From Chrysogorgia sp. JL179-B06 (Eukaryota > Cnidaria > Anthozoa > Scleralcyonacea > Chrysogorgiidae): a stretch of DNA of 64,000 bases. This document shows, one piece after another, positions 24,526 to 36,577 of the stretch. The stretch's first letter is position 1. Each line of letters begins with the position of its first letter. Location: contig JAYKKM010000122.1 of NCBI GenBank assembly GCA_035772405.1, positions 503,501 to 567,500 of the forward strand. The letters are read 5' to 3'. A program made the translations under genes and the position numbers. The notes under the pieces were generated by a model that saw nothing but the letters and a program-made list of their open reading frames with translations, made no database searches and had not been told where the DNA came from.

Positions 24526-24600
24526 AAATTGTTACTATTATTATTATTATTATTATTATCATTGTTATTATTATTATTATTATTATAAAAGAGATAAAAG
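24526..24600. repeat. (ATT)n microsatellite
   Basis: Interrupted ATT array marking the truncation point of the - strand LINE and the left edge of LINE family 1 copy B. Confidence 0.9.
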
Positions 24601-25578
24601 ACAGATCAAAAACCTATGGATGGCAACAAGCAATCACAAAAATGTACAATATGACAAGTACAAAAACACAAAAGACGTACTGAACACTATCAGGAAAGAA
24701 AATGAAAAAAAAGCTTCAAAATCACCTCATATCACAAGGTTCATTCTTCTCCAATATCATCAAATACTCTACACTCTCGCTCAACTCTATATGGTCCTCG
24801 GTCCAAAACAAACTTCCTGAGAATATCTTTAACTTCACCATCCGGTACATAAATAATACGCTCCCAACTCGCAAGAATCTGTTGAAATGGGGAATATCAC
24901 CGACATCCGACTGCTCTTTCTGCTTGGAACGCGAAACCTTGCTCCACGTCGTCGCTGGATGCAAGACATACCTAAACGAAGGACGTTTCACGTGGCGACA
25001 CGATTTCGTTCTTAATTTCATTGCAACCTCTCTTAAATCCGTACAACACTCTATTAACCTTTCTGCTGACCTACCTGGCTTCATCAGTCCATCTGTTATC
25101 ACCGGAGATAGGTTGCGCCCTGATCTTCTGGTAACAATCGAAAACAAATACATCTACATACTCGAACTGACTGTTGGTTTTGAATCTAATCTTCTTATTA
25201 ATGCAACCCATAAGAGACAAAAATATCTAGAACTTATTAACGAACAGCACAAAAATTATGAAAAAGTGAAATTTATAAATTTATCTATCAGTTCGCTTGG
25301 AGTTTTTAATCAGTCATCCGTAGACTTTATTGAAATGCTGAAAGACCTGAAATTTGACAAACAATGTAGAAAGTACTATACTCAGAAAATTATGAACACT
25401 TGCATAAGGACATCTTACTATATATTTTGTAAACGTAACAAAGAATGGGATGACCCAACTTTAATATCATACTAATATTTTTATACCATAGTGTTAATTC
25501 AAGTAGACATTGTTAAACTACCTGTAAAAGAGAGGTTTATCACTGTAGTATACGTTAATCATAAATGAATAAAGTTTC

Positions 25579-25600
<22 letters not shown>
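24600..25600 (+). mobile_element. R2/NeSL-like LINE family 1, copy B (5'-truncated)
   Basis: Contains the endonuclease domain below, then the 3' UTR shared with copy A (gttaattcaagtagacattg onward), and ends in (ATT)n. The RT domain is missing, as expected for 5' truncation during target-primed reverse transcription. Confidence 0.75.
24702..25475 (+). CDS. LINE family 1 restriction-like endonuclease domain
   Basis: A 257-codon frame with a CCHC knuckle (CSFCLERETLLHVVAGC, about residues 71-87) followed by the PD-(D/E)XK-like core: RPDLLVTIENKYIYILELTV (about residues 137-156). This is the typical C-terminal nuclease of R2/R4/NeSL LINEs and cuts target DNA to prime reverse transcription. The nuclease residues look intact. 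The ATG at 24702 is internal to the original ORF, so no separate protein is implied. Confidence 0.7.
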   Translation: MKKKLQNHLISQGSFFSNIIKYSTLSLNSIWSSVQNKLPENIFNFTIRYINNTLPTRKNLLKWGISPTSDCSFCLERETLLHVVAGCKTYLNEGRFTWRHDFVLNFIATSLKSVQHSINLSADLPGFISPSVITGDRLRPDLLVTIENKYIYILELTVGFESNLLINATHKRQKYLELINEQHKNYEKVKFINLSISSLGVFNQSSVDFIEMLKDLKFDKQCRKYYTQKIMNTCIRTSYYIFCKRNKEWDDPTLISY

Positions 25601-25614
<14 letters not shown>

Positions 25615-26320
25615 TTGCGTGTATATGTGCGTGCTTTTTCGCGAGTCTCTACAACTAGTGCACCTATAGAGTTGCTATAATGTACACAACACGTAACAGC
25701 TTAGAGAGTTACGGGTTTTTTGGTTCAGAGGTTGCATGAACTCACCGTAAATCTACATAGACTTATGAGTGTGATAATTTGACAATGTTCGGTTTTTCAT
25801 ATTACAATTAAACTGGAATTATGGTCTTTAGGCGATAGCCGAGCTTTGCGAGTTCTCCCCGAACTTTTCAAGTGCACCATAACGAACTATTATGGTGACC
25901 AAATTGGTGTCTTAATTCAACCACGGAGTGAGCATGTCCAGGGCTAAAACTCCCAGTTTTCCTCCGCTAATTGATTAAACCTATAGAGCTTGACATAACG
26001 CTTAATTTAACTATTAATTTAGCCCTGGCCACGCGCACTTCTTGGTTGATTTGCGTGGTAGAAGACCATATTTCGGCCACTATAATACCTCCCATAACTC
26101 GATGGGGCAATAAAGTAAAAAAACATGTCATTTATACACAGAATAAGACAAACACAAGCTTTATTTCGCTGTTTAAAAATAACTTTCTTCTTACGAAAAC
26201 CAAAGATTTGGAACGATTCTGGTTGGTCAATTGAAATTCTTGTGCTCCATCGGAACATGTAGCACGAACGATAACGTAACGTTGAACATAACGTTGGCAA
26301 GGTAGCACGAGCAATAAGCG
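25601..26320. other. Intronic DNA, nothing recognised
   Basis: AT-rich sequence without motifs. Overlapping short frames on both strands around 25970-26330 show no family resemblance. Confidence 0.4.
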
Positions 26321-26324
26321 CGTT

Positions 26325-26440
26325 TTCCATCACCGCTGAAGGAAGTGGGGTTTGATGTTCCTATTGGACGGGATTAGTACTTGGATGGTTGCCCGTCTAG
26401 GTATACCCGCGTTGACATCTGGGCTTCAGAACCGTATGAG
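26325..26440 (+). other. 5S rRNA-like segment (SINE3-type or 5S pseudogene)
   Basis: The stretch ggattagtacttggatggtt, followed by gcccgtctaggtataccc, matches the 3' half of eukaryotic 5S rRNA (the 'TTAGTACTTGGATGGG-GACCGCCTGGGAATACC' region), including the loop E and helix IV area. The upstream part (gctgaaggaagtgggg) is only weakly 5S-like. Too diverged to be a functional 5S gene. Confidence 0.5.
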
Positions 26441-26693
26441 TAGAGTTGTTGTCGTTGCTTCTCCCGTGTACTTCAAGGGTGTTTCTCCCCTCTTTTCTAA
26501 AATCGATACTTACGATCTTAGCTGTGCTCCATGATGGTCAGACATGGGTCCTTTAATATGTTTTCGACTCGGCCATGTTTGATCTGCGTCCTTCACAATT
26601 TAGCCATCGGCTGCATGATTGTCCCAGTTCTTCCTTCTGTAACGTTTCAGGGATGTTTATCTTACTTTTTGATCGATTGGCATGATTTTTTAG

Positions 26694-26765
26694 ATTCCTC
26701 CAGCGTAATAAACTTCGGATAATCAAGAAAAAATGGCTGAAAGGAATGACCTCACTCAGAATTTT
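26694..26765 (+). CDS. Receptor exon: leucine-rich repeat 7
   Basis: A 72-bp phase 2 exon (acceptor ttttttag, donor gtaagt) reading FLQRNKLRIIKKKWLKGMTS then LRIL. It has an unusually basic face (R-N-K, KKKWLKG), which may be part of the ligand-binding or hinge-proximal surface. Confidence 0.85.
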
Positions 26766-26996
26766 GTAAGTTTAGCCACAATCATAGATGGAATATTTAA
26801 CCATTCTCGACACCTGCAGTCCCCGTGTTAAGTTTGTCGCGGACATGATGTGACGTAGCACGTAATTACCTAAATTCAGCTCTGCGAACAAGAGTAATAT
26901 CTAATCAAATAGCGAAAAGACCTTGGATATTTAAAGAATAATATGTCTACTATATTTCCAGGTAGCATACACATAATGAAGTCCTTTATTTTGCAG

Positions 26997-27068
26997 GATA
27001 TTAGATCATAATGATATTGATGTAATTGAACCAGGAGCTTTTGATGATCTAAAGAATTTAAACAAGCT
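26997..27068 (+). CDS. Receptor exon: leucine-rich repeat 8
   Basis: A 72-bp phase 2 exon (acceptor ttttgcag, donor gtaagt) reading ILDHNDIDVIEPGAFDDLKN then LNKL. It is the last LRR I can find; the trailing 'ct' pairs with the first base of the hinge exon at 40034. The 13-kb intron between them is filled by LINEs. Confidence 0.86.
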
Positions 27069-27179
27069 GTAAGTAAGATATATTAAATTCTGGTTTGTGT
27101 CCATCTATATTGTACGATTTTCGGGTAGGATTGTCATGCAATTGCGAAATTTGTAGTTTGCATGCACGTTGATGAAAAC

Positions 27180-28390
27180 TTTAGGAATTTGGGGGAAACC
27201 ACGTGAATTATTGATTGCTAAACTTTCGACCTGTTGACTCAGTCCTTCGCCAGAGAATTTCACAGAATAAGTAGCAACCAAAGTTCAACTCGCATGAAAA
27301 CTTGTCCATTTTTATGCACTTGCGCAACTTTGCCTGCAATTACGTTCGGAGTACTGGTTTGATGCTCTGCTCCGAATTGTTAAAACAATAAAATACGAAA
27401 TAAAGATATGGCTTTTTTTTCCGTTTTCCAAAGGATGAAATGCGAAAATGAAATGTCTTCAATTAAACCATAACGTTAATCATGCAGATGGATTATCTTG
27501 TACTGCCTGTAAACATGTTGTTATATGCCGATTTTTCGGAAATGGTTTGTAAACTGTGTGATGTTTACAGATTATTGCTGAAGCATTTTTTTACCGGGCC
27601 ATTAGGAAGAATAACATTATTTTGGTAATAATGTATACATTTCTCTCTTGAAATAAAGGATTATGATTATGTATCTGGCTTAAAGCTGACTTTCGAGATA
27701 TTTATCCGACTTATAAGACGATTAAAGGAGGTTTCCTTAAAATCAAATCGATTACTGGATTTTGGGCGCTATGGTGATGTGGGCATGCAAATTCATTCAG
27801 TATTAGTTCCACAATTTTTATTCCATGTAAACTGCGATAAATTTATGCGTGGAAAAATAAATTTGTGCCATAACATCTCGAGATGGTTGACCCTATGAAT
27901 TGGGCAATTATAAATACAATTGGTTATAATGTGTATATAACCCTCGAGGATTTGCTCGCATCATATAAACAACAATTAACGGTACAAATAAAACACGCAA
28001 GAATACAACATGTGATGGTTTTATCTTTATTAGTTCTAATTAAAAGGCGTCCCCGAATTGTCAATCGAAAAGACCTGATCATGTGCATGTTATTAAGTGG
28101 TTAACCTGCTTCGGAAATCGTACGGTTTTTTACGGATTTAGGATTTTTAATTGTTTATATGACAAGAACCAACACGTAATTAGTATTATACTTTGATGAA
28201 GGCCTGAGTCAACAGGTCAAAAGCTAGTAATAAATAATTGCGGTGCCTTTAGCAGCGCTTTATATTCTGTGTGTAATTTTGCTCGTTCGTAAGGAATCAA
28301 TGGTAAGCGATATTTTGACGCGATATTTTTAACGAACGCCACAGGGCACCGCATCTTTAGCACGATTCACGTGGTTTTCCAACAAAAATA
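27180..28390. mobile_element. Element with inverted, hammerhead-like ends
   Basis: The left end (gggggaaaccacgtgaattattg, then gacctgttgactcagtcctt) is an inverted match to the right end (aggcctgagtcaacaggtc, then cacgtggttttccaac). The ends contain degenerate CTGRCGA-hairpin-GAAA motifs facing each other (about 27225-27262 on -, 28197-28235 on +). No coding region is seen between them. Confidence 0.45.
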
Positions 28391-28442
28391 TTGTAAACAA
28401 TTCTTTGTCATATGCTGCACATCTCGTTTATGATTCCATAGC

Positions 28443-28796
28443 AGATAGTACATGGTGATTGCTAGAAAGTATACTTTAAAATGAGGTTTCCGTGGAAAGA
28501 CTGAAAATTAATTGTTTGAGGGTTAGTAGGAAGGTTAATAATAGGGTGAGGGTTAATGATAGGGTGAGGATTAGTATAAAGTTTTGAAAAATAACCCTAA
28601 CCCAAAATCAAACTCTTATACTAACCGTCACCCTAAATTTTAACCCTCATACTAACCTCCATATGGAACAACTATTTTTCAGTCTTTCCGCGGAAACAGA
28701 AAATTTTAAATGACGGCAATATGGCGGCCCGGAATAAATGGCGGCCCGGAATATTTTAAAGTATATACTTTCTAGAGATCACCAATAATACATGGT
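28443..28796. mobile_element. Foldback MITE with GGGTTA-like core
   Basis: Arms gtacatggtgattgctagaa with agtatactttaaaat and attttaaagtatatactttc with accaataatacatgg are inverted repeats. Nested inside are gggttagt/gggtgagggttaa runs and their complement (taaccctcatactaacc), giving a long hairpin with degenerate telomere-like repeats. Confidence 0.55.
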
Positions 28797-29624
28797 GTGT
28801 TGCTACTCCGACTGGTTAAAGATAAAAAACCATCAATTTATTTCCACAAAAATTAAAGTAAATAACCAGTTATGAGTTAACACAACGTGGGTGTCTGCCC
28901 GAAGTTAAAAAAATATATATGGGGTCACCAAAAGTGGGTATCTCCCCCAAAGAAATAGAATTGTGAATAACTCAAAAAAAGAAATTGTTGAGTGTAGTGG
29001 CCCATGTCTTATTCTCCCATGTTTTATTCTTCATTGATGTTAAAGTAGAGAACAATGAAGATCGACCAATGCTCGTTGCACAACCTGCAGAATTAAGTGG
29101 TTAATTAACCACTTCCTTCAACCATAAGTCTACATCTGTTGCACAAGCACCAGAGTCAGAGAGACGAACAAGAAAGATCACAGAATCTCAAGTGATTAAA
29201 AAGCCAATGAGGATTAAAAAGAGAACAAAAAAATTACTTATTTCGTTTCTAAGAAGGGAGATGTAATATTAATTAGTGTAAATTATTAACTTTAATTTAT
29301 TCATCCTGATTAGCATAACTTGTACTATATAATAATAATAATAATAATTACAGTTCTTGGCATCTTCTATATAAGAATTGGCTGTACGTTCCAAATTTGT
29401 TAAATTATAATAGTTCAAACACAACAGCGTACACGTATTTCTAGTCGATATAAGTAAATTTAAAGTGGTTTTACATTTCATTGATATAATAAATTTGGAC
29501 TAGGAGCTAAATTAGCTCAGCTAATACTGCTCATGGAAACATTTTGGACGTCAATTGCAGACACCGATTTCAGTCCTCCAAAAGCCAAATTCTGCGCATT
29601 TTCTATTTTTTCAACATTTATAGT

Positions 29625-30090
29625 TCGAGGCCATTGGCAACAAAAATTAAGTTTGTCTAATATGAAATAACTCGTAAAATGATAGAGTAACACCTTTTAC
29701 AACTTTTCCGTATTTTACTTCGTTTTTGAAATATTTCAGTTTGTTTGATATGTAAATGAGATGGTCTCTGACATCAGTTATTAAAGTATTTTCACACATT
29801 AGAATATTAGTACCATCTTCAGGTTTGTTCCACAAATTTACTTGAAGATGTGCGTCATTATCCTCATGATAATGAACGTTGTAAACTTAGCAATCACTGA
29901 GATAGACTTTTTAATGAGTAAAAATTCTCTACCCTGCACCTTACGTCAGAGACCATCTCATTTACATATCAAACAAACTGAAATATTTCAAAAACGAAGT
30001 AAAATACGGGAAAATTGTAAAAGGTGTTACTCTATCATTTACGAGTTCTTTCATATTAGACAAACTTAATTTGTCTTGCCAATGTCCTTT
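29625..30090. mobile_element. Foldback element with about 120-bp arms
   Basis: The left arm (ttaagtttgtctaatatgaa to gagatggtctctgac, 29648-29772) is nearly the exact reverse complement of the right arm (gtcagagaccatctcatt to catattagacaaactta, 29944-30068). Loop of about 170 bp. Short mirrored open frames in the arms are a by-product. Confidence 0.75.
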
Positions 30091-30429
30091 AATATTCAAA
30101 TAAGAAGACATTTATTTATACATTTAACCATAAAAATATGCAATAAAATATTCCATGAGAAACATAGTTATAAAAGACGACGTTTCGATATTAACACAAC
30201 ACCATTATTAAACCAAATTAAATTAAAAATATAACGAATATATAATAAACTAATTAACTAAAACTAATTAACATGCCAATCGCAACATTCAAGTCAAATT
30301 AAGAGTTTGGCACCACGCGTGCATTTTGGCTAGGTCTTAGTTTCTTTATAAAAAGCATTTCGTATATCAAGAAATAAAATTTCTCTTGGCATTTTTTCAA
30401 CTGACATTGGTTGACAAGGGTGCGATTGA

Positions 30430-32077
30430 TTCTAGAAAGTGCTTGTCAGTGATGAAATACTTGTGTTATACGACGCGTTGGTGGAGGTGTCTGGCCGTAA
30501 AGCCGACACGGATCACATTGAAATTTCCATACAACGTATAGCTGACTCACGATTGTGAGTTTCACTTCCTTGTGCTCCTAGAACTCCAACTACAACTGGA
30601 ACTACTTCTAGCTTCCTCGTCGACCACAGTCGTTTAGCTTCTTGCTTAAATTCATCATACTTCTCAATCTTTTCTCTTTCATTCTTTCCGGCTCTGTGAT
30701 AGCAATATCAATTATCATGCATTTTCGCTATAATTGTTTGTCTACTACGATTATATCTGGTCTGCTACACTCTATGTAATGGTCACACCTGACAGGATCA
30801 TAACATCCCAAAACATCGTTATCTTATTTGATTCCAGCACTCCTTCTGGGTATGCTCGTACCACTTGTCTACTCTTTTCAGGTAATATTTTTCACATTGT
30901 ATTTTTCACAGTGATTCTACTGTCTTGTCTATGTTTAACTTGATGTAGTTAGTTCTTAATACCTGTTACTGGGCTGCACATATCAAAGCTTCTGTTCCTC
31001 GCTTTAGATCACTCTTATCCAGTCATCATCACATATTCTTCAATGTCTTCACTTGCTTCTCTGAGGAACTGACGATACATCTTTTTGTTTCTCCATGTTT
31101 GTTCTCTTTCCTCTATTTCTTTCTTCTTATACTGTTCCTTAGGCACCCTTCCTTAGGCACCCTTCCTACTGTTCCTTAGGCATCGCTTACCCTTACTTCA
31201 TCTAGCATTGGTTCTATAGAATTCTTAACATGCTACCCAATACTATTCTCTTCAGATATGATACAGCTTCACAACTTATCAACCCTCGTCCGCCTTTTCC
31301 TCTTGGTAAGTACAGCCTATCCACATCACTGTTAGGATGGAAAACACCGTGTAAAGTCATCATTTTCCTCGTCTTTCTATCCAAACCAATTGCTTCCGCA
31401 TTGTTCCAACTTACTATACCTGCACCATATCTGAGTAGTGCAATTGCCCATGCATGTATTTATTGCTTGAATTATGTTTCTTCCATTGAGCTTAGACTTT
31501 AGGATTAGTCTCAGTCTTTTCAAATACTCTTTCGTGAATCTTCCATCACCCTGTCCATCTCTAGTATTCCCAAGTATTTATAGCGATCAGCTTCAATTTC
31601 TTTCATCACATCTCCACTTGGTAGTACTACTCCTTCATACTTAACAGTCTTTCCTCTTTTCAGTATCAGTACTCCACACGTCTTGATTCCAAATTCCACC
31701 CCAATGTCTTTCCTAAATAAATACACAGTCTTAGTTTACTAAAGAGTCAATTTGAGTCGTCCATAAACAATAAGTGATTGATCTTAATAAGTGATTGATC
31801 TAAATTCATAACCCGCTTTGACTTTCCTTAGTAAAAGATTTAAAGGTGTTACGCATAGCACAAAAAGTATTGGCGACAAACTGTCTCCCTGAAATATTCC
31901 TCTCCTGATTCTCACATAACCCAAACTCTCTCCGCATGATGTCAACTTTTCTGTTTTCCATTTCCGCATGTTGTTAGTTATGAATTGTTCCACATTCGTG
32001 CAATCCAAAATATTTTCAAAACACTCAGCAATCCAAGAATGTGGCACCATACAGGTATCGTATGCCTTTTGGTAGTC

Positions 32078-32080
<3 letters not shown>
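30430..32080 (-). pseudogene. LINE family 3, copy 2, 3' part
   Basis: On the - strand: MVPHSWIAECF, then RRGIFQGDSLSPILFVLCVT (motif B, about 31920-31860); DRYKYLGILEMDRVM (thumb, about 31580); and IIDIAITEPERMKEKR near 30690 (end of the nuclease domain). The equivalent pieces occur in copy 1 (34040-37740). Frameshifts are frequent. The 5' continuation lies beyond an inserted element, at 33130-33430. Confidence 0.6.
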
Positions 32081-32130
<50 letters not shown>

Positions 32131-33125
32131 TTATTAACTTATATTGCGCAGCTATACATAATAATCATGACAAGATGAGCCCGGAGAAAGTGTGTAATTT
32201 TGCGCTTTGTGCATGTGGGACATGTACCTCAATAATTGAGGTGACTGTCCCATGATGCCTTCCGGTCAACCTCGGAAAACTAGCTATCGACCAGCCTGCG
32301 ACAAGATAATCTTTGAGAAATTTAACTCAGATTGTTATGTAACTCGGCGCTGAAACAGAGGATATGTTCAAGTTTTGTATTCAGGCGAACTATTCTTGGA
32401 TTTAAAACTATTCATTTTCTTCTTCCAAAATAGAATTCCATTTCAAATAGATCAAAATATTTATCGCTTGCTTTGAATAAAAACGTGTTCGCTGACAGCA
32501 GTCGAGTTCAAGTGATTCTCTGACCGTGTAACCATAGAAACAACCTCATTAATCAACCAATCACAGTAAAGTATCTATGAACACATCCTGTCACACTTTG
32601 CGAGCATAAATTACACACTTTCTCCCGGCGAGTCTTCTAATGAAATGGTCAGATGAGCATTATATCAAGTGAGAAAGCATATAAATAATAATAATAAATA
32701 ATTATATAATAATTTACAATTAAAATCATCCAATTTACCAAATACCTAATATATCATATAAAAAATAAAATATAGTAATTTATAACATCCATATGTGAAG
32801 AACATTTGAGAAAAACTCAACGTTCATTAGTGTAAGCTAATCTAAAAAGGTAAGTTTTTAGATGTGATTTAAAACTATTTACATTCGTGATCATACGTAA
32901 TTCTCTGGGCAGGGACCAGAGCTTGGGTGCAGCAACAAGAAAAGCTCTGTCTCCTAACGTAACTTTAGTTCTAACAGTTGGCATAGCAAGTAGAAAACTA
33001 TCCGATGTTCGTAAGCGATAAGAGGACTTCTTAATGGAAAGTAGGTCACTTAGATATGTTGGCGCGAGACCATGAATGGCTTAGAAAGTGATCAGCAACA
33101 CTTTAAAATTGACACATTTAAACCA
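32081..33125 (-). mobile_element. CR1/L2-like LINE 3' end inserted into LINE family 3
   Basis: On the - strand from about 33085 to 32840 the frame reads AIHGLAPTYLSDLLSIKKSS, then RTKVTLGDRAFLVAAPKLWS and NSFKSHLKTYLF before a stop. This is the typical extreme C-terminus of CR1/L2/jockey-like RT proteins. A long 3' UTR follows, and a (ATT)n tail at 32084-32131 on the - strand marks the 3' end. It splits the host LINE. Confidence 0.65.
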
Positions 33126-33440
33126 TCTTATGTATAAGCAACTGGTCTTTAGTTCCCCTACATTTCCTTTTACACCCTTTTTGCTCGTTTGGGAGGACCT
33201 CATTGCTCTTCAGGAAACTGTACATACTTTTAGCTATAATTCCGTTCATAAGCTTCCACATTAGTAGACCGCTGGGTCCTTTAGTCATAGTATCGTTCTG
33301 CCACGCTGGTCATACAGTCAGGGGTTTCTACTTCTCCATTCAAGATCTTCTCCATTGATTTGTTCCCCTATCCTGTGGTGGCATGATGTTAATTTCTTGA
33401 TCAAAACTCGTTGTACTCCATCATGACCTGGCGCTTAATT
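33126..33440 (-). pseudogene. LINE family 3, copy 2, 5' part
   Basis: The - strand includes [20 protein letters not shown] followed by [12 protein letters not shown]. This is the 'L-W-K-L-x-x-G-I-[LI]-A-x-x-[MI]-Y' and 'P-x-E-Q-K-G-C-x-[RK]' RT motif of R2/R4-like LINEs. It is separated from its downstream part (32080) by the CR1-like insertion. Confidence 0.5.
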
Positions 33441-33976
<536 letters not shown>

Positions 33977-34359
33977 GTGGATTTGTTTATATTAAAAAAA
34001 ATTATTATTACTATTATTATTATTATTATTATTATTTATTTGTTAATCACAGCAAACTATCCTAACGCTGGTGTCTTAAATGAGGCATCAAGCTACTTCC
34101 CGTGGCCTTAGGTGTCTTGACATGACATGCTTCACTCTTATGTATCTAAAACTTTCCTTAAAATCCTAGTTGATCCCAGTAAACATGCCCTCAATTCTAA
34201 CAAGTTTGACATATCGATTACCCCAAGCCATTTCTCCAAGCCCTTTGGTAGGGTACCCAACGCACCAATTATGATGGGTACGACTTTTACGGTTTTGAAT
34301 TTCCAAATTCGTGTAATCTCCCGTTTCAGATCCTGGTAATTTTCAATTTTCTCCTTTTC

Positions 34360-34785
34360 CTAGCTGTTTACTCTAGTGTCGAAAGGGCATGCGATATCCA
34401 AAATCAGGCATGTTCTATCTTCTTTGTTCAGCTCAACAATATCAGGCTTGTTATGCTCAAGAGGGTGGTCGGTCTGGATCCGAAAGTCCCATAACAATTT
34501 CATTTTGTCTGACTCGAGCACTGGTTCTGGTTCATGATTATACCATTTGGTCTCCCTTTCAAAGTCGTATCGCTCGCAGAACTGCCAGTGGATTATTTGC
34601 GCAACCTTATCATGTCTCCACAGCCGGTATTGCTTCTGGGCCAGCATCTTACATTCCGCTACAATATGGCTTATTGACTCCTCTCTCACCCCACACATCC
34701 TGCACGCAGAAGATATATTTTGCTTATCGATCCGATACTTTATGCTATTTGTCCTTAGGGCTTGATCTTGCGCCGCCATTATCAA
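34360..34785 (-). pseudogene. LINE family 3 knuckle and endonuclease segment
   Basis: The frame carries ACRMCGVREESISHIVAECK (CCHC knuckle) and later KPDIVELNKEDRTCLILDIA (PD...D nuclease core), ending near DTRV. The nuclease residues look conserved. It starts with MAAQDQALRTNSIKYRID, the usual sequence between thumb and knuckle. Confidence 0.65.
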
Positions 34786-34839
34786 TCCTTCTGTCTCTTT
34801 TTTTTAACCTTCTTTTGAGCCACTCCCATGATGTTTTAT

Positions 34840-35421
34840 CTAGCTTACTGCTTCAGTATTCTTGAAGAACTGCCCGTGTAGGGGTTTATCCAGATATCTT
34901 TGCTTCCTTGCTTCCATGATCGCTGTCTTATCTTTACCCTCATCTTTCTCTCGTATAACTTTTTCCCGATGAACTGCTTTGAGCATCTTTTCCTTACTAC
35001 TTTTAATGTATGCATTCAAACTGTTGATCTCAATTGTCACACAGTTCTCAATACTGATCATCCCTCTTCCGCCCTCAGATCGTCTCCAGTATAACCTGTC
35101 TACATCCGCTTGTGGGTGTAAGGAGCGGTAAATTGTAAGTAGTTTTCTCGTTTTTTGGTCCATGGTCTGAAGTTCTTCTTTTGTCCAATTGATAATACCG
35201 GAACCATAACGCACGATAGAGACAGCTCTAGTGTTTATCGCTTTAATAATATTCCCTCCATTCAGTTTGGATTTCAGAATTTTCCTCACACGACGTAAAT
35301 ATTCCTTTTGGACTATTTGCTTCATCTCAGTGTGTTTAATATCGTCTACTTCAAGGACCCCGAGGTATTTATAGCCATCATCATCACCATTCAGTGCTCT
35401 GATCACCTTGTTATCTGGCAT
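34840..35421 (-). pseudogene. LINE family 3 thumb segment
   Basis: The frame has DDDGYKYLGVLEVDDIKH (RT thumb), IVRYGSGIINWTKEELQTMD and GGRGMISIENCV, all characteristic of the region after the RT palm in R2/R4-like LINEs. Confidence 0.65.
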
Positions 35422-35437
35422 ATTTATTCCTTCAAAA

Positions 35438-36494
35438 CTAACGAGTTTTCCACTTTTCGTGACCAGGGTTGCACACTTTGATATCCCGAACTCCGGCTCT
35501 CAAGTCTTCACTAACAACTCTAACTGACTGCACAAGTAAGTCTACCTGGTTCTCATTTTTGCCATAGATCTTGAGATCGTCCATGAATAACAAATGGTTG
35601 ATAATTCCATTTCCATTTCCTAGATCATAACCGGACTTAATCTTCCTTAGCACTAGTGTTAGTTTGATTAAAGACGTTAGAAACAGTAGGGGTGAGAGAT
35701 TGTCACCTTGGAAGATTCCTCTCTTTATGTTTACTTCACCAAATACTTCATTTCCACCGTTAATTCCGTTTTCCATTTTTTCATACTGTTCTCGAGGAGC
35801 CCAATCATATTCTTAGCAACTCCGAACATACCCATACTCTTGATTATCCACGAATGAGGTACCATGTCAAAGGCCTTCTTGAAGTCTATCCATGCCATTC
35901 CGAGGCCTGTTAGCCTTCTCTTGCAGTTTTTAATTATCATTTTGTCAATCAACAACTGGTCCTTTGTACCTATATAGAGTCCTTTCGGCAACATTTCTGT
36001 TCTTCTGGCAGAAGTTTGCTTCTATCAAGATGTTCGTATAGTTCATTAGCTAGCATACCTGTGAAGTTGGTCACTACAACCCCCTGTTGTATATCCTTAA
36101 CAATTAATACAGTTCTCCCTCTTGTCATCCAGTCCGGAACAGAGTTATCTTGGAGGCACCCATTTAATTGCCCTACAATCCGACCTTTCAATGCAGAAAA
36201 GTTATTTATCCAATATCCTTGGAGTCCATCAGGACTTGGCGATTTCCAATTGGATATTTTCCTAAGTTGTTTCATCATCAACTCAACGGTCACTTCAATC
36301 TCGTTTTGATGCTCCACTCCAACCAGTTCCTCCTCTAATTTTTGCAGCCATTCAGCTTCCTGGTTATGCTCTACACTTTTACCCCATATTCCATTCCAAA
36401 ATTCTTTGCTTTCCTCTTTATCAGGTATGATGTCATTACCTCTTTCGACACCCTCTATTTCCTCAAAGAGTCTTTTCTGGTTTGTCTCAAACAA
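35438..36494 (-). pseudogene. LINE family 3 reverse transcriptase palm segments
   Basis: Three overlapping open segments. 36494-35970 includes WKSPSPDGLQGYWINNF (fingers). 35994-35731 includes [13 protein letters not shown] and [18 protein letters not shown] (motif A). 35776-35438 includes KRGIFQGDNLSPLLFL (motif B) and LLFMDDLKIYGKNENQ (catalytic MDD, motif C). Frame changes between segments show decay. Confidence 0.7.
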
Positions 36495-36577
36495 TCTATC
36501 TGCCGGTATTGTGTATTCCTGTCCTCATAACGTCTCAATGTTTCAGCTTGTGCACCTACCTTCTGCTTCAATTCTTT

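Noticed and set aside
34389..34865. A 158-codon + strand frame
   Set aside because: Shadow of the - strand LINE endonuclease segment with knuckle and PD...D motifs.
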